Shown here: piece by piece, positions 20,534-28,311 of the stretch
Layout: every line of letters starts with the position of its first letter
How positions within the stretch are numbered: the stretch's first letter is position 1
Source: Streptomyces sp. NBC_00525
GTDB lineage: Bacteria > Actinomycetota > Actinomycetes > Streptomycetales > Streptomycetaceae
Length of the DNA: 64,000 bases
Reading direction: 5' to 3'
NCBI RefSeq assembly: GCF_036346595.1
Contig: NZ_CP107834.1
Coordinates: 248,001 to 312,000 of the forward strand
The notes under the pieces: model-generated
Seen by the model: the letters and a program-made list of their open reading frames with translations, nothing else
Told to the model about the DNA's origin: nothing
Databases searched by the model: none
Program-made: the position numbers and the translations under genes

Positions 20534-22081
20534 ATGACCGACCCTCGCCCTCTGCCGGGGCTGGACGAGTCCTTCTGGATGGACAGCACCGGCACACCGG
20601 ACCACGCCCACCTGGCCTCGGACACCGACGCGGACACGGTGGTGATCGGCGCCGGGATCGCCGGGCTGAGCACGGCCTGGGAGCTGGCGCGGGCCGGGCG
20701 GGACGTGGTGGTGCTGGAGGCCGACCGCATCGCCGCCGGGGTCACCGGCTACACCACGGCGAAGGTGTCCGCGCTGCACTCACTGGTGTACGACCGGCTG
20801 CGGCGCACCAGGGGCGCGGAGGCGACCCGGCTGTTCGCGGCGTCGCAGCGGGACGCGGTGGAGCGGGTGGCCGCGATCGTCGGCGAGCTGGGGATCGCGT
20901 GCGACCTGGAACGGGTGAGCGCGTACAGCTACGCGGCCTCGGCCGCCTCGCTCCCGGCCGTCGAGGCGGAGGCGCGCGCCGCCGCCGAGGCCGGGCTCGA
21001 CGCCTCGTACGTGTCCGGGACGGAGCTGCCGTTCCCGGTCGCCGGGGCGGTCCGGGCGGACGGCCAGGCCCAGTTCCACCCGCGCAAGTATCTGCTGGCA
21101 CTGGCCGCGGACCTGATCGCGCGGGGCGGCCGGATCTTCGAGCGCAGCCGGGTCACCGGGCTCACGGAGGGCACACCGTGCCGGGTGACCGTCGAGTCGG
21201 GGCGGGCGGTGACGGCCCGGAACGTGGTGGTGGCCACGCACTACCCGGTCTTCGACCGAGCGATGCTGTTCGCCCGACTGTCGCCCCGGCGGGAGCTGGT
21301 GGTGGCCGCGCCCATCGAGGCCGGTGAGGCGCCCGGGGGCATGTACATCACGGAGGACGAGGGCAAGCGGTCGGTGCGCTCGACACCGCTCGACGAGGGC
21401 CGGCGGCTGCTGATCGTGACCGGGGAGAGTTTCACTCCGGGCACCGGGGACCCCGCGCAGGGGTTCCGGCGGCTGGACGGCTGGATGCGCGAGCGGTTCC
21501 CGGTGGGGCCGACCGCGTACCGGTGGGCGGCGCAGGACAACGATCCCAGCGACACGGTCCCGCTGATCGGGCCCTTCCACATCGGGGCCCGGCACACGTT
21601 CGTGGCGACCGGTTTCGGCGGCTGGGGCATGACCGGCGGGGTGGTCGCGGGGCGGCTGCTGACCGCGCTCGTCACGGAGGCGCCGGCCCCGCCGTGGGCG
21701 GAGCTGTACGACCCGCGGCGGCTGGGCAGCGCGGTGCGCGAGGCGCCGTCGCTGCTGGGCGCGCAGGCGGAGGTGGCGCGGCATTTCGTCGGGGACCGGC
21801 TGCGTGTCGGCCACGTGGACTCGGTGGCCGAGATCCCGCCGGGGTCGGGGGCGGTGGTGCGGGTGAAGGGCCGCCGCCGCGCCGTGTACCGGGAGCCGGA
21901 CGGCACCGTGCGCGCGGTGTCCGCGCGGTGCACGCATCTGGGGTGCCTGGTGGCGTTCAACGCGGCGGAGACGGCGTGGGAGTGCCCGTGTCACGGGTCG
22001 AGGTTCGCGGTGGACGGCACGGTCCTCCAGGGCCCGGCGGTCCGGCCGCTGGAGGCGCTGGAGAGCGGCGAGGAGGAGTGA
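20534..22081 (+). CDS. FAD-dependent oxidoreductase with C-terminal Rieske [2Fe-2S] domain
   Basis: A 515-residue fusion. The N-terminal part is a DAO-type FAD enzyme with the dinucleotide-binding motif VIGAGIAGLSTAWELARAG (about residues 36-54), and a flavin-contacting GFGGWGMTGG stretch occurs near 360-370. The last 90 residues form a Rieske domain with the two ligand pairs CTHLGC (about 465) and CPCHGS (about 481). This fusion is common in actinobacteria and cyanobacteria; its substrate is generally not known. The Rieske cluster probably passes electrons to or from FAD. ATG 20534 is preceded by GGAGAGAG. It is a single gene, convergent with the femX-like gene. Confidence 0.92.
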   Translation: MTDPRPLPGLDESFWMDSTGTPDHAHLASDTDADTVVIGAGIAGLSTAWELARAGRDVVVLEADRIAAGVTGYTTAKVSALHSLVYDRLRRTRGAEATRLFAASQRDAVERVAAIVGELGIACDLERVSAYSYAASAASLPAVEAEARAAAEAGLDASYVSGTELPFPVAGAVRADGQAQFHPRKYLLALAADLIARGGRIFERSRVTGLTEGTPCRVTVESGRAVTARNVVVATHYPVFDRAMLFARLSPRRELVVAAPIEAGEAPGGMYITEDEGKRSVRSTPLDEGRRLLIVTGESFTPGTGDPAQGFRRLDGWMRERFPVGPTAYRWAAQDNDPSDTVPLIGPFHIGARHTFVATGFGGWGMTGGVVAGRLLTALVTEAPAPPWAELYDPRRLGSAVREAPSLLGAQAEVARHFVGDRLRVGHVDSVAEIPPGSGAVVRVKGRRRAVYREPDGTVRAVSARCTHLGCLVAFNAAETAWECPCHGSRFAVDGTVLQGPAVRPLEALESGEEE

Positions 22082-22127
22082 CCGGGCCGGCGGGGCCGGG
22101 CCCGGCGCCGGGCGCTGATTGCTGGGT

Positions 22128-23249
22128 CTAGCGCCGGGCCAGGTAGAGGTTGAGCGCCTTGTGCAGGACCTTGTTGAGGGGGTAGTCCCACTCGCCGACG
22201 TACTCGGCGGCCTGCCCGCCGGTGCCGGCCTTGAAGCGGAGCAGGCCGAGCAGGTGGTTGCTCTCGTCGAGGGTGTCGGTGGTGCCCCGGAAGTCGTAGA
22301 CGTGCGCGCCCATGGCATGGGCGTCGCGGATCATCTGCCACTGGATGGCGTTGTTGGGCTGGACCTCGCGCCTGCGGCCGGTGGAGGCCCCGTACGAGTA
22401 CCAGACGTGGCCGCCGACGGTGAGCATGGTGGCGGCGGCCAGCACATCGCCGTCGTGTGCCGCGAGGTAGAGGCGCATCCGGTCGGGGTGTTCGGCGGTG
22501 AGCGCCTTCCACATGCGCTGGAAGTACGGCAGGGGGCGGGGGATGAAGCGGTCGCGTTCGGCGGTCTCGGTGTAGAGGGCGTAGAAGGTGTCCAGGTCCG
22601 CGTAGTCGCCCCGGACGACCTTGACGCCGGCCCGGTCCGCCTTCTTGATGTTGCGGCGCCACAGCTGATTGAAGCCGCTTCGGACGTCGTCGAGCGAGCG
22701 GCCCGCGAGGGGGAGCTGGAAGACGTATCGCGGCTGTCCCGCCGCGAAGCCGTCCTCGCTGTCGCCGCCGGCGCGCTGCCAGCCCGTGCCGCGCAGCCGG
22801 TCCGTCAGCGCGGCGGCGCGCAGGTCCTGTTCGGTGGGCGGCACGTCGCCGAGGCGGTGGGTGCCGGGGTCGGCGATGGCGTCCTTGACGGTGGCCGCGT
22901 CCCAGCGGCGGGCGACGACGGGCGGGCCCATCCGCACCGTGAAGGCGCCCCGCTCCTTGAGGTGGCCGAGGAGCGGGGTGAGCCACCGGCCGAGGTCGTC
23001 GTCGTACCAGTCGATGACCGGGCCCTCGGGGAGGTAGGCGAGGTAGCGCTTGAGTTTCGGCAGCGGCCGGTACAGGACGAGGGCCGTGCCGACGAGGCGC
23101 CCGCCGGCGTCGGACCAGCCGAGGCTCTCCGCCCGCCAGTCGGGCTTCACCTCGCCCCAGGAGGGGACCTGGGTGTGGCTCGCCGAGGGCAGGCTCTCGA
23201 CGAACGCCAGGTGCTGTTCCCGGCCGATCGTGCTCAGACGGAGGTCCAT
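22128..23249 (-). CDS. femX: FemX-like lipid II peptidyltransferase (FemAB family)
   Basis: A 373-residue protein of the FemABX family, which uses aminoacyl-tRNA to add the first bridge residue to the stem peptide of lipid II at the cytoplasmic face of the membrane. In Streptomyces that residue is glycine on LL-DAP. Recognisable features are FNQLWRRNIKKADRAGVKV (about 190-210) and the YDFRGTTDTLDE motif near 315. The C-terminal YPLNKVLHKALNLY helix is also typical. There is no membrane segment. Streptomyces also carry FemX paralogues such as VanK, so paralogue identity is not certain. It lies downstream of the TetR-MFS pair on the same strand with a 100-base gap. Confidence 0.85.
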   Translation of the reverse strand: MDLRLSTIGREQHLAFVESLPSASHTQVPSWGEVKPDWRAESLGWSDAGGRLVGTALVLYRPLPKLKRYLAYLPEGPVIDWYDDDLGRWLTPLLGHLKERGAFTVRMGPPVVARRWDAATVKDAIADPGTHRLGDVPPTEQDLRAAALTDRLRGTGWQRAGGDSEDGFAAGQPRYVFQLPLAGRSLDDVRSGFNQLWRRNIKKADRAGVKVVRGDYADLDTFYALYTETAERDRFIPRPLPYFQRMWKALTAEHPDRMRLYLAAHDGDVLAAATMLTVGGHVWYSYGASTGRRREVQPNNAIQWQMIRDAHAMGAHVYDFRGTTDTLDESNHLLGLLRFKAGTGGQAAEYVGEWDYPLNKVLHKALNLYLARR

Positions 23250-23349
23250 CGGGTCGCTCCTCGTCCATGGGACATGGTCCTTCGGCAGCGTACTGGCGCG
23301 CGCCGCCGCCCACGACGCGAGCGGCCGGCCGGCGGGGACGCCCGCCGGG

Positions 23350-24735
23350 TCAGCGCCGGGGCAGCAGCCGGGCCGGGATCAGCCCGAGCGCGGCGAGCAG
23401 CGCCACCGCGGGCAGTGCCCGGTCCAGGGCGAGGTCCGGTACGGAGAGGGCGGGATGTGCCGGGGCGCCGTGGGCCGTCGGGGTGAGCGGCATGAGTCCG
23501 GCGGCCACCGCGATGCCGAGGGTCGGGCCCACGTTCATGGCGGTCTGCTTGAGGCCGCCGACCACTCCCGCGTAGCCGGGCGGCGCGTCCCCGACGACGG
23601 TCCCGGTGGCGGTGACCATGACGGCGGTGAAGCCGGCGCCGAGCACCGCGAACACGAGGCCCGTCTCCTGCCAGGAGGTCGCCGGGGTCAGCCGGGAGAG
23701 AGCCAGCACGGCGAGTACGACGCACAGCTGGCCGGTGAGCGCGGTGCGGCGCGCCCCGAATCTGCGGAGCGCGGCCGAGGCGGCGGGCGCTCCGGCGATC
23801 ATGAGCAGGGTCATCGGCAGGCAGCGCAGTGCGGCGGCCAGCGGGTCGAGGCCGAGCCCCTGCTGAAGGTGGAAGGTGACCGCGAACAGCGCGCCGAACA
23901 GCCCGCCGGAGGTGGTGAGCAGCAGCGCCATGGAGGCCGTCACGGGCACCGAGCGGGCCACGGCCGGCGGCACGACCGGATGGGCGCTGCGCCGTTCGTG
24001 GCGGAGGAGCGCCGCCCCGAGCAGTACGCCCAGGAGCAGCCCGAGCCCGGTGCGGGCGCCGGTCCAGCCGTGGTCGGGGACTCCGGCCAGGGTGTGGACG
24101 AGGACGGCGAGCGCGCCGGCCAGCAGTGCGCCGGCGGTGAGGTCGAAGCGGCGGGCGGCGGCACGCGGTACGTCCGGGGTCCGTACGGCGAGGGTGAGGG
24201 CGGCGATGGCGAGGGCGGCCGGGACGTTGATGAGGAACACGGCCCGCCAGCCCCAGTGGGTGACGAGGAGTCCGCCGAGCACCGGTCCGGCGGCCGCGGC
24301 CACGCCGATGGCGCCGGTCCGCAGGGCGATCGCGCCGCCCAGCCGGTCGGCCGGGTGGACGAGCCGGAGGAGGGCGAGGGTGGCCGGCTGCAGGAGGGCG
24401 CCGAACACGCCCTGGGCGGCGCGCAGGGCGATCACCACGTGGATGTCCCGGGCGAGCGCGATCCCGGCCGAGGCGGCGCCGAAGCCGAGTACGCCGAGGA
24501 ACAGCAGCCGCCGGTGTCCGTACCGGTCCCCGAGGCGTCCGGCTATGACGAGTAAGGCGGCGACGGAGAGCAGATAGGCGGTGCTCGTCCACTGGACCTG
24601 GGAGACGGTCGCCCCGAGATCGGCGCGCAGGTCGGGCTGGGCGATGAGCAGCACCGTGCCGTCCAGGGCGACGATCATGGCTCCCGCCACCGAGGCCAGG
24701 AGTGCGGCTCGGGGCCGTAGCGCGGTGGTCGTCAC
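23350..24735 (-). CDS. MFS drug-efflux transporter (DHA2/EmrB-QacA type, 14 TM)
   Basis: A 461-residue membrane protein with about 14 hydrophobic segments. It has MFS antiporter motifs: LDGTVLLIAQPDL in TM1, GRLGDRYGHRR in the TM2-3 loop, and a TM5 motif around AGPVLGGLLVTHWGWR. It probably exports a hydrophobic toxicant by proton antiport. The GTG start overlaps the stop of the upstream tetR gene (GTGA), so the pair is one transcription unit controlled by the double operator at 25403-25445. Codon 61 (24553-24555) is TTA, rare in Streptomyces and read by the bldA tRNA, which suggests developmental control of translation. Confidence 0.93.
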   Translation of the reverse strand: MTTTALRPRAALLASVAGAMIVALDGTVLLIAQPDLRADLGATVSQVQWTSTAYLLSVAALLVIAGRLGDRYGHRRLLFLGVLGFGAASAGIALARDIHVVIALRAAQGVFGALLQPATLALLRLVHPADRLGGAIALRTGAIGVAAAAGPVLGGLLVTHWGWRAVFLINVPAALAIAALTLAVRTPDVPRAAARRFDLTAGALLAGALAVLVHTLAGVPDHGWTGARTGLGLLLGVLLGAALLRHERRSAHPVVPPAVARSVPVTASMALLLTTSGGLFGALFAVTFHLQQGLGLDPLAAALRCLPMTLLMIAGAPAASAALRRFGARRTALTGQLCVVLAVLALSRLTPATSWQETGLVFAVLGAGFTAVMVTATGTVVGDAPPGYAGVVGGLKQTAMNVGPTLGIAVAAGLMPLTPTAHGAPAHPALSVPDLALDRALPAVALLAALGLIPARLLPRR

Positions 24736-25406
24736 GTCCGCACCCGGCCCAGATGGGCGTCGAGCACCGCCGACACGAGCGGGTCGGGCCCGTCGCCGGC
24801 GTCGGGGAGCGCTGTTTCGAGGGCGAGTCGGAGGCCGCCGCCGGCCCGGAGGACGGCGAGGCCGTGCAGGTTGGTCCAGAGGGCGGCGGCGGTCACGGCG
24901 GACGGTGGTGCCGGGTCGTTCGAGGGTCCGGTGTCGGCGTGGGCGGCGCGGTGGGCGCGGTCGAGGGTGACGAGTTCGACGAGTCCGGCGAAGAGCGGGA
25001 GGGAGGAGTCGCGCAGGCGCGGCGGGACGGGTGTGCCGGCTTCGGGCGGTGTGGCGTCGGCGTGCGCCTCGCTGTCCAGGAGGTCGTGACGGAACATCAG
25101 CTCGAACATGCCTCGGTTGTCCCGCGCGTACTCCAGATACGCCTCGGACAGGGCCCGCAGCCGGCCGCGCGGGGTGCGCGGGTCGTTCGTCGCCGCCGCG
25201 AGCCGGGCGGCGAGGTCGGCGAAGCCGCGCCGGGCGATGGCGGAGAGCAGGGAGTGGTGCGTGGGGAAGTAGCGGCGCGGGGCGCCGTGGGAGACGCCCG
25301 CGCGACGGGCGATCTCACGGAGGCCGACGGCAGCGGAGCCCTCGGCGGTGACGAGTTCGACGCCGGCGTCGATCAGCCGCTCCCGCAGGGAGGATGAGTG
25401 GTCCAT
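24732..25406 (-). CDS. TetR-family transcriptional repressor
   Basis: A 224-residue regulator. Residues 10-56 form a TetR N-terminal helix-turn-helix (GLREIARRAGVSHGAPRRYF). The remainder is a ligand-binding helical domain of the TetR_C type (MFELMFRHDLL). Its stop overlaps the MFS start, so it should control that exporter and itself. ATG 25406 lies inside the left operator arm with no ribosome site, which points to a leaderless transcript; a GTG two codons earlier (25412) is an alternative. A ligand released by the exporter is the usual inducer; it cannot be named from sequence. Confidence 0.92.
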   Translation of the reverse strand: MDHSSSLRERLIDAGVELVTAEGSAAVGLREIARRAGVSHGAPRRYFPTHHSLLSAIARRGFADLAARLAAATNDPRTPRGRLRALSEAYLEYARDNRGMFELMFRHDLLDSEAHADATPPEAGTPVPPRLRDSSLPLFAGLVELVTLDRAHRAAHADTGPSNDPAPPSAVTAAALWTNLHGLAVLRAGGGLRLALETALPDAGDGPDPLVSAVLDAHLGRVRT

Positions 25407-25445
25407 AGACACTGTCTACCAGAGGTGGGTAGACAGTGTCTATGG
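25403..25445. promoter_or_regulatory. Double palindromic operator at the tetR-MFS promoter
   Basis: Two 18-bp arms, CCATAGACACTGTCTACC (25403-25420) and its exact reverse complement (25428-25445), are separated by 7 bases. Each arm contains its own palindrome TAGACA-N-TGTCTA, so two repressor dimers could bind side by side. The tetR ATG is inside the left arm, so binding would block both promoter and start site. Between the two cores the centre-to-centre distance is 25 bp. Confidence 0.8.
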
Positions 25446-25606
25446 ATGGGTCGGGAACGGCGGCGCCGCGTCGCGCCCCGGCCGCGGCCACCCGAATGGC
25501 GGGTGCGCGGGTGCCGGAGGAGAGTGGAGGAGGGCGCGGATCGCGGCGGAAGCGGATTCCGTCCGGCGTCCCCCACTCCCCCGACAAGCTTCCGTGTGAG
25601 GAACTC

Positions 25607-26056
25607 ATGGCGACCAACGAAAGCGGCACCCGGCTGGAAGGCGGCACGGCGGGCGGTACGCGAGGAACGACGACCATCGCGAACAGCGTGGTGTCGACGA
25701 TCGCCGGCATCGCGGTACGGGAGACCGACGGGGTGTACTCCGTCGGCAAGGGCCCGACGCGAGCGCTCGGAGCCGTCAAGGACAAGGTGTCCCGGTCCAG
25801 CGACCCCGGACGGGGCGTCAAGGTGGAGGTCGGCGAGAAGCAGACCGCCGTCGACGTCGACATCGTCGTCGAGTACGGCGCCCCCGTCGTGGACACCGCG
25901 CACCGTATCCGAACGCAGGTCACCGACGCGGTCGAGACGATGACCGGTCTCGAAGTCGTCGAGATCAACATCAACGTCACGGACGTCCATGTGCCGGGTT
26001 CGGACGACGACGAGGACGAGGACGAGTCGTCCTCCCGCACCTCGCGCGTCCGGTAG
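25607..26056 (+). CDS. Asp23/Gls24 family envelope stress protein
   Basis: A 149-residue protein. The Asp23/Gls24 domain spans about residues 20-125, with ANSVVSTIAGIAVRETDGVYSV at its start and VEVGEKQTAVDVDIVVEYG in its middle. The C-terminus is a highly acidic run followed by a basic end. Family members are small cytoplasmic or membrane-associated proteins linked to cell-envelope and alkaline stress. ATG 25607 has GAGGAA upstream. It ends 16 bases before the convergent sigma factor gene, and Streptomyces often keep Gls24 genes near SigB-type factors. Confidence 0.9.
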   Translation: MATNESGTRLEGGTAGGTRGTTTIANSVVSTIAGIAVRETDGVYSVGKGPTRALGAVKDKVSRSSDPGRGVKVEVGEKQTAVDVDIVVEYGAPVVDTAHRIRTQVTDAVETMTGLEVVEININVTDVHVPGSDDDEDEDESSSRTSRVR

Positions 26057-26072
26057 GGCTCCTGAGCGGCGG

Positions 26073-26927
26073 TCAGTCCTCGGCGAGGATGCCCTCGCGG
26101 AGCTTGCCGAGCATGCGGGCGATCAGCCGTGACACATGCATCTGGGACAGACCGAGGCGTTCACCTATCTGGGACTGCGTCATCTCCTGGCCGAAGCGCA
26201 TCCGGACGATGGCGCGTTCCCGCTCGTCGAGCGTTTCCAGCAGGGGCGCCAGGGCGTGCAGGTTCTCGACCAGTTCGATGCCGGGATCGCACTCCCCGGT
26301 GATGTCGGCGTGGGTGCGGGTCACCCCGCCGGCGCTGTCGCCCTCGCCGCCGTCGAGCGGTACGTCCAGTGAGTGCGCGGTATAGCCGTTGGAGGCGACC
26401 AGGCCCTCGATGACGTCCTCCTCCCCGATGCCCAGGCGTTCGGCCAGTTCGGCGACGGTGGCCTCGCGGCCGAGCGCGGAGGCGAGTTCCTCCTTGGCCT
26501 TGGCGAGGGTGACTCGCAGCTCCTGGAGTCGCCGGGGGACGTGCACGGACCAGGTGGTGTCCCTGAAGAATCGTTTGATCTCACCGACGATGTACGGGAT
26601 GGCGAAGGAGGTGAACTCGACCTCGCGGCTGAGTTCGAAGCGGTCGATGGCCTTGATCAGCCCGATGGTGCCGACCTGGATGATGTCTTCCATCTGGCCG
26701 TTGCCCCGGTTGCGGTACCGGGCGGCGGCGAAGTGCACCAGGGTCAGATTCATCTCGATGAGCGTGTTTCGGGCGTACTGGTACTCCGCCGTGCCTTCTT
26801 CGAGGGTCTGCAACCGGTCGAAGAACAGTTTGCTGAGTGCGCGGGCGTCCTTGGGCGCCACCTTCGACGGGTCGGCGATCTCCGGGAGTTCCGCCGGTGC
26901 GACCTGCACAGACTCGGTTATCGGCAT
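26073..26927 (-). CDS. RNA polymerase sigma factor, SigB/SigF/SigG family
   Basis: A 284-residue sigma-70 factor lacking region 1.1. Region 2 (about 75-140) includes EDIIQVGTIGLIKAIDRFE and the region 2.3-2.4 FTSFAIPYIVGEIKRFFRD. Region 3 follows, and region 4 (about 235-278) has the helix-turn-helix MTQSQIGERLGLSQMHVSRL. This is the family used in Streptomyces for osmotic/general stress and late sporulation, normally held by an RsbW-like anti-sigma factor; none is encoded next to it here. ATG 26927 has GGAAGGGGAA upstream. It is divergent from a 56-residue membrane peptide gene. The exact Sig paralogue cannot be decided by eye. Confidence 0.93.
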   Translation of the reverse strand: MPITESVQVAPAELPEIADPSKVAPKDARALSKLFFDRLQTLEEGTAEYQYARNTLIEMNLTLVHFAAARYRNRGNGQMEDIIQVGTIGLIKAIDRFELSREVEFTSFAIPYIVGEIKRFFRDTTWSVHVPRRLQELRVTLAKAKEELASALGREATVAELAERLGIGEEDVIEGLVASNGYTAHSLDVPLDGGEGDSAGGVTRTHADITGECDPGIELVENLHALAPLLETLDERERAIVRMRFGQEMTQSQIGERLGLSQMHVSRLIARMLGKLREGILAED

Positions 26928-27083
26928 CGCGATCGTTCCCCTTCCGTCCGACAGCTGCTGCTTGCGCATGCGCGAAGCTGCGACTACCCGGAGCCATGCG
27001 TTCCACACCCATGGAAACGGAGCGGATTCTCCAGGAGTACCGGGGGCGGGTCGGGGCATCCGAGGTTTCGGAGGTTGATATTC

Positions 27084-27254
27084 ATGGTTCCGGTCATTCT
27101 GGTTCTTCTGCTCGCACTCATTCTCTTCGGAGCGGGTTTCGCCCTGAAGGCTCTGTGGTGGATAGCCGTCGCCGTATTGGTGGTGTGGCTGCTCGGCTTC
27201 GTCGTCCGGCCGGTTGGCGGCGGTGGAAAGCGTGGCCGTTGGTACCGCTGGTAG
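27084..27254 (+). CDS. Small hydrophobic membrane protein (56 aa)
   Basis: The ATG at 27084 has an ideal GGAGG ribosome site nine bases upstream and opens a 56-codon frame. The product has two adjacent hydrophobic helices (about residues 2-21 and 24-44) and a basic Gly/Arg/Trp-rich tail ending in RWYRW. It resembles the short uncharacterised hydrophobic proteins found next to stress sigma genes in Streptomyces. It is followed after 13 bases by a strong hairpin, which supports its being a real transcription unit. Function unknown; it is divergent from the sigma factor gene. Confidence 0.75.
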   Translation: MVPVILVLLLALILFGAGFALKALWWIAVAVLVVWLLGFVVRPVGGGGKRGRWYRW

Positions 27255-27267
27255 TTCGTTCCCTACG

Positions 27268-27309
27268 GAATGGGGGGCCGGCCGGGAATTCCCGGCCGGC
27301 CCCCCATTC
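27268..27309. terminator. 42-bp perfect palindrome, bidirectional terminator
   Basis: The 21 bases from 27268 to 27288 (starting GAATGGGGGGCC) are the exact reverse complement of 27289-27309. The centre is GAATTC and the stem is almost all G/C. It sits between the 56-aa membrane protein stop and the ECF41 gene. It would form a very stable hairpin on either strand and most likely ends the small gene's transcript. Confidence 0.8.
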
Positions 27310-27351
27310 GTACACTGCACACCGACGACGGGAACCGAGGGAGGTCACACG

Positions 27352-28311
27352 ATGGGCACACCTTCCGAACCGGAGCTGAGCGCCGTCATCGGCGAGCGCC
27401 GGCAGTTGATGAACCTCGCCTACCGGATGCTGGGTTCGGTCGCCGAGGCGGAGGACGCCGTACAGGAGACGTACGCCCGCTGGTACGCGATGCCCCCGGC
27501 GCGGCAGGCGGAGATCGACTCCCCCGGTGCGTGGCTGACGACGGTGGCGAGCCGGGTCTGCCTCGATGTGCTGGGCTCGGCCCGGATCAGGCGGGAGCGG
27601 TACGTCGGCGAGTGGATTCCGGAGCCGCTGCCGGACCGCTCGGAGTGGCCCGGCGGCCGCACGGGCGGCGGCCGGGACGAACCGGCGGACCCGGCCGACC
27701 GGGTGACCCTGGACGAGTCCGTGAACATGGCGTTCCTGGTCGTGCTGGAGTCCATGACCCCGGCGGAGCGGGTGACATTCGTCCTGCACGACGTCTTCCG
27801 CTATCCGTTCGCCGAGGTGGCCGCGATCGTCGGCCGCAGCGCCCCGGCCTGCCGGCAGCTCGCCGCGTCGGCCCGGCGGCGGCTGCGCGACGCCCGGACG
27901 GACACCGGTCCGGCGGCCGGACAGGCGGCGCTGGTGCGGGAGTTCAAGGAGGCGTGGCAGGCCAAGGACATCGCGGCGCTGGTCGGCCTCCTCGACCCGG
28001 ACGCGGTGATGGTCACCGACGGCGGCGGGCTGGCCGGGGCGGCCCTGCGGCCGGTGGAGGGCGGCGTGCGGCTCGCGGAGTACCTGTGCCACTTCGTGGA
28101 CAGGCTGCCCGATCTGGTGCTGCTGGAGCGCACGGTGAACGGCCGGCCCGGACTGGTCGCCCAGCACGCGGGGGTCACGGTCACCGTGGCCGCGTTCGGT
28201 CTCGCCGGGGGCCGCGTCGATCGCATCTGGGCGGTGCGCAATCCGGAGAAGTTGCGGCCCTGGACCTCGGGCGGCGGGCCCGGTGCGGCCCCTCAGTCGG
28301 GGGGCGGGTAG
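27352..28311 (+). CDS. ECF41-type RNA polymerase sigma factor with SnoaL-like C-terminus
   Basis: A 319-residue extracytoplasmic-function sigma factor. Region 2 lies near residues 15-80 (YRMLGSVAEAEDAVQETYARW) and region 4 near 125-180 (PFAEVAAIVGRSAPACRQLAASARRRL). A SnoaL/NTF2-like domain (about 195-300) ends in NPEKL, the motif seen in the ECF41 group (SigJ-like). In that group the C-terminal domain regulates the sigma factor itself in place of a classical anti-sigma factor. A GGGAGG ribosome site supports ATG 27352. The 3' end overlaps the convergent DUF488 gene by 19 bases. No carboxymuconolactone decarboxylase-like target gene, the usual partner, is adjacent. Confidence 0.92.
   Translation: MGTPSEPELSAVIGERRQLMNLAYRMLGSVAEAEDAVQETYARWYAMPPARQAEIDSPGAWLTTVASRVCLDVLGSARIRRERYVGEWIPEPLPDRSEWPGGRTGGGRDEPADPADRVTLDESVNMAFLVVLESMTPAERVTFVLHDVFRYPFAEVAAIVGRSAPACRQLAASARRRLRDARTDTGPAAGQAALVREFKEAWQAKDIAALVGLLDPDAVMVTDGGGLAGAALRPVEGGVRLAEYLCHFVDRLPDLVLLERTVNGRPGLVAQHAGVTVTVAAFGLAGGRVDRIWAVRNPEKLRPWTSGGGPGAAPQSGGG

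Noticed and set aside
22099..22140. Terminator between the FAD-Rieske and femX-like genes
   Set aside because: A 10-bp complementarity exists, but its right arm lies inside the femX-like gene and the loop is long; competing pairings are weak.
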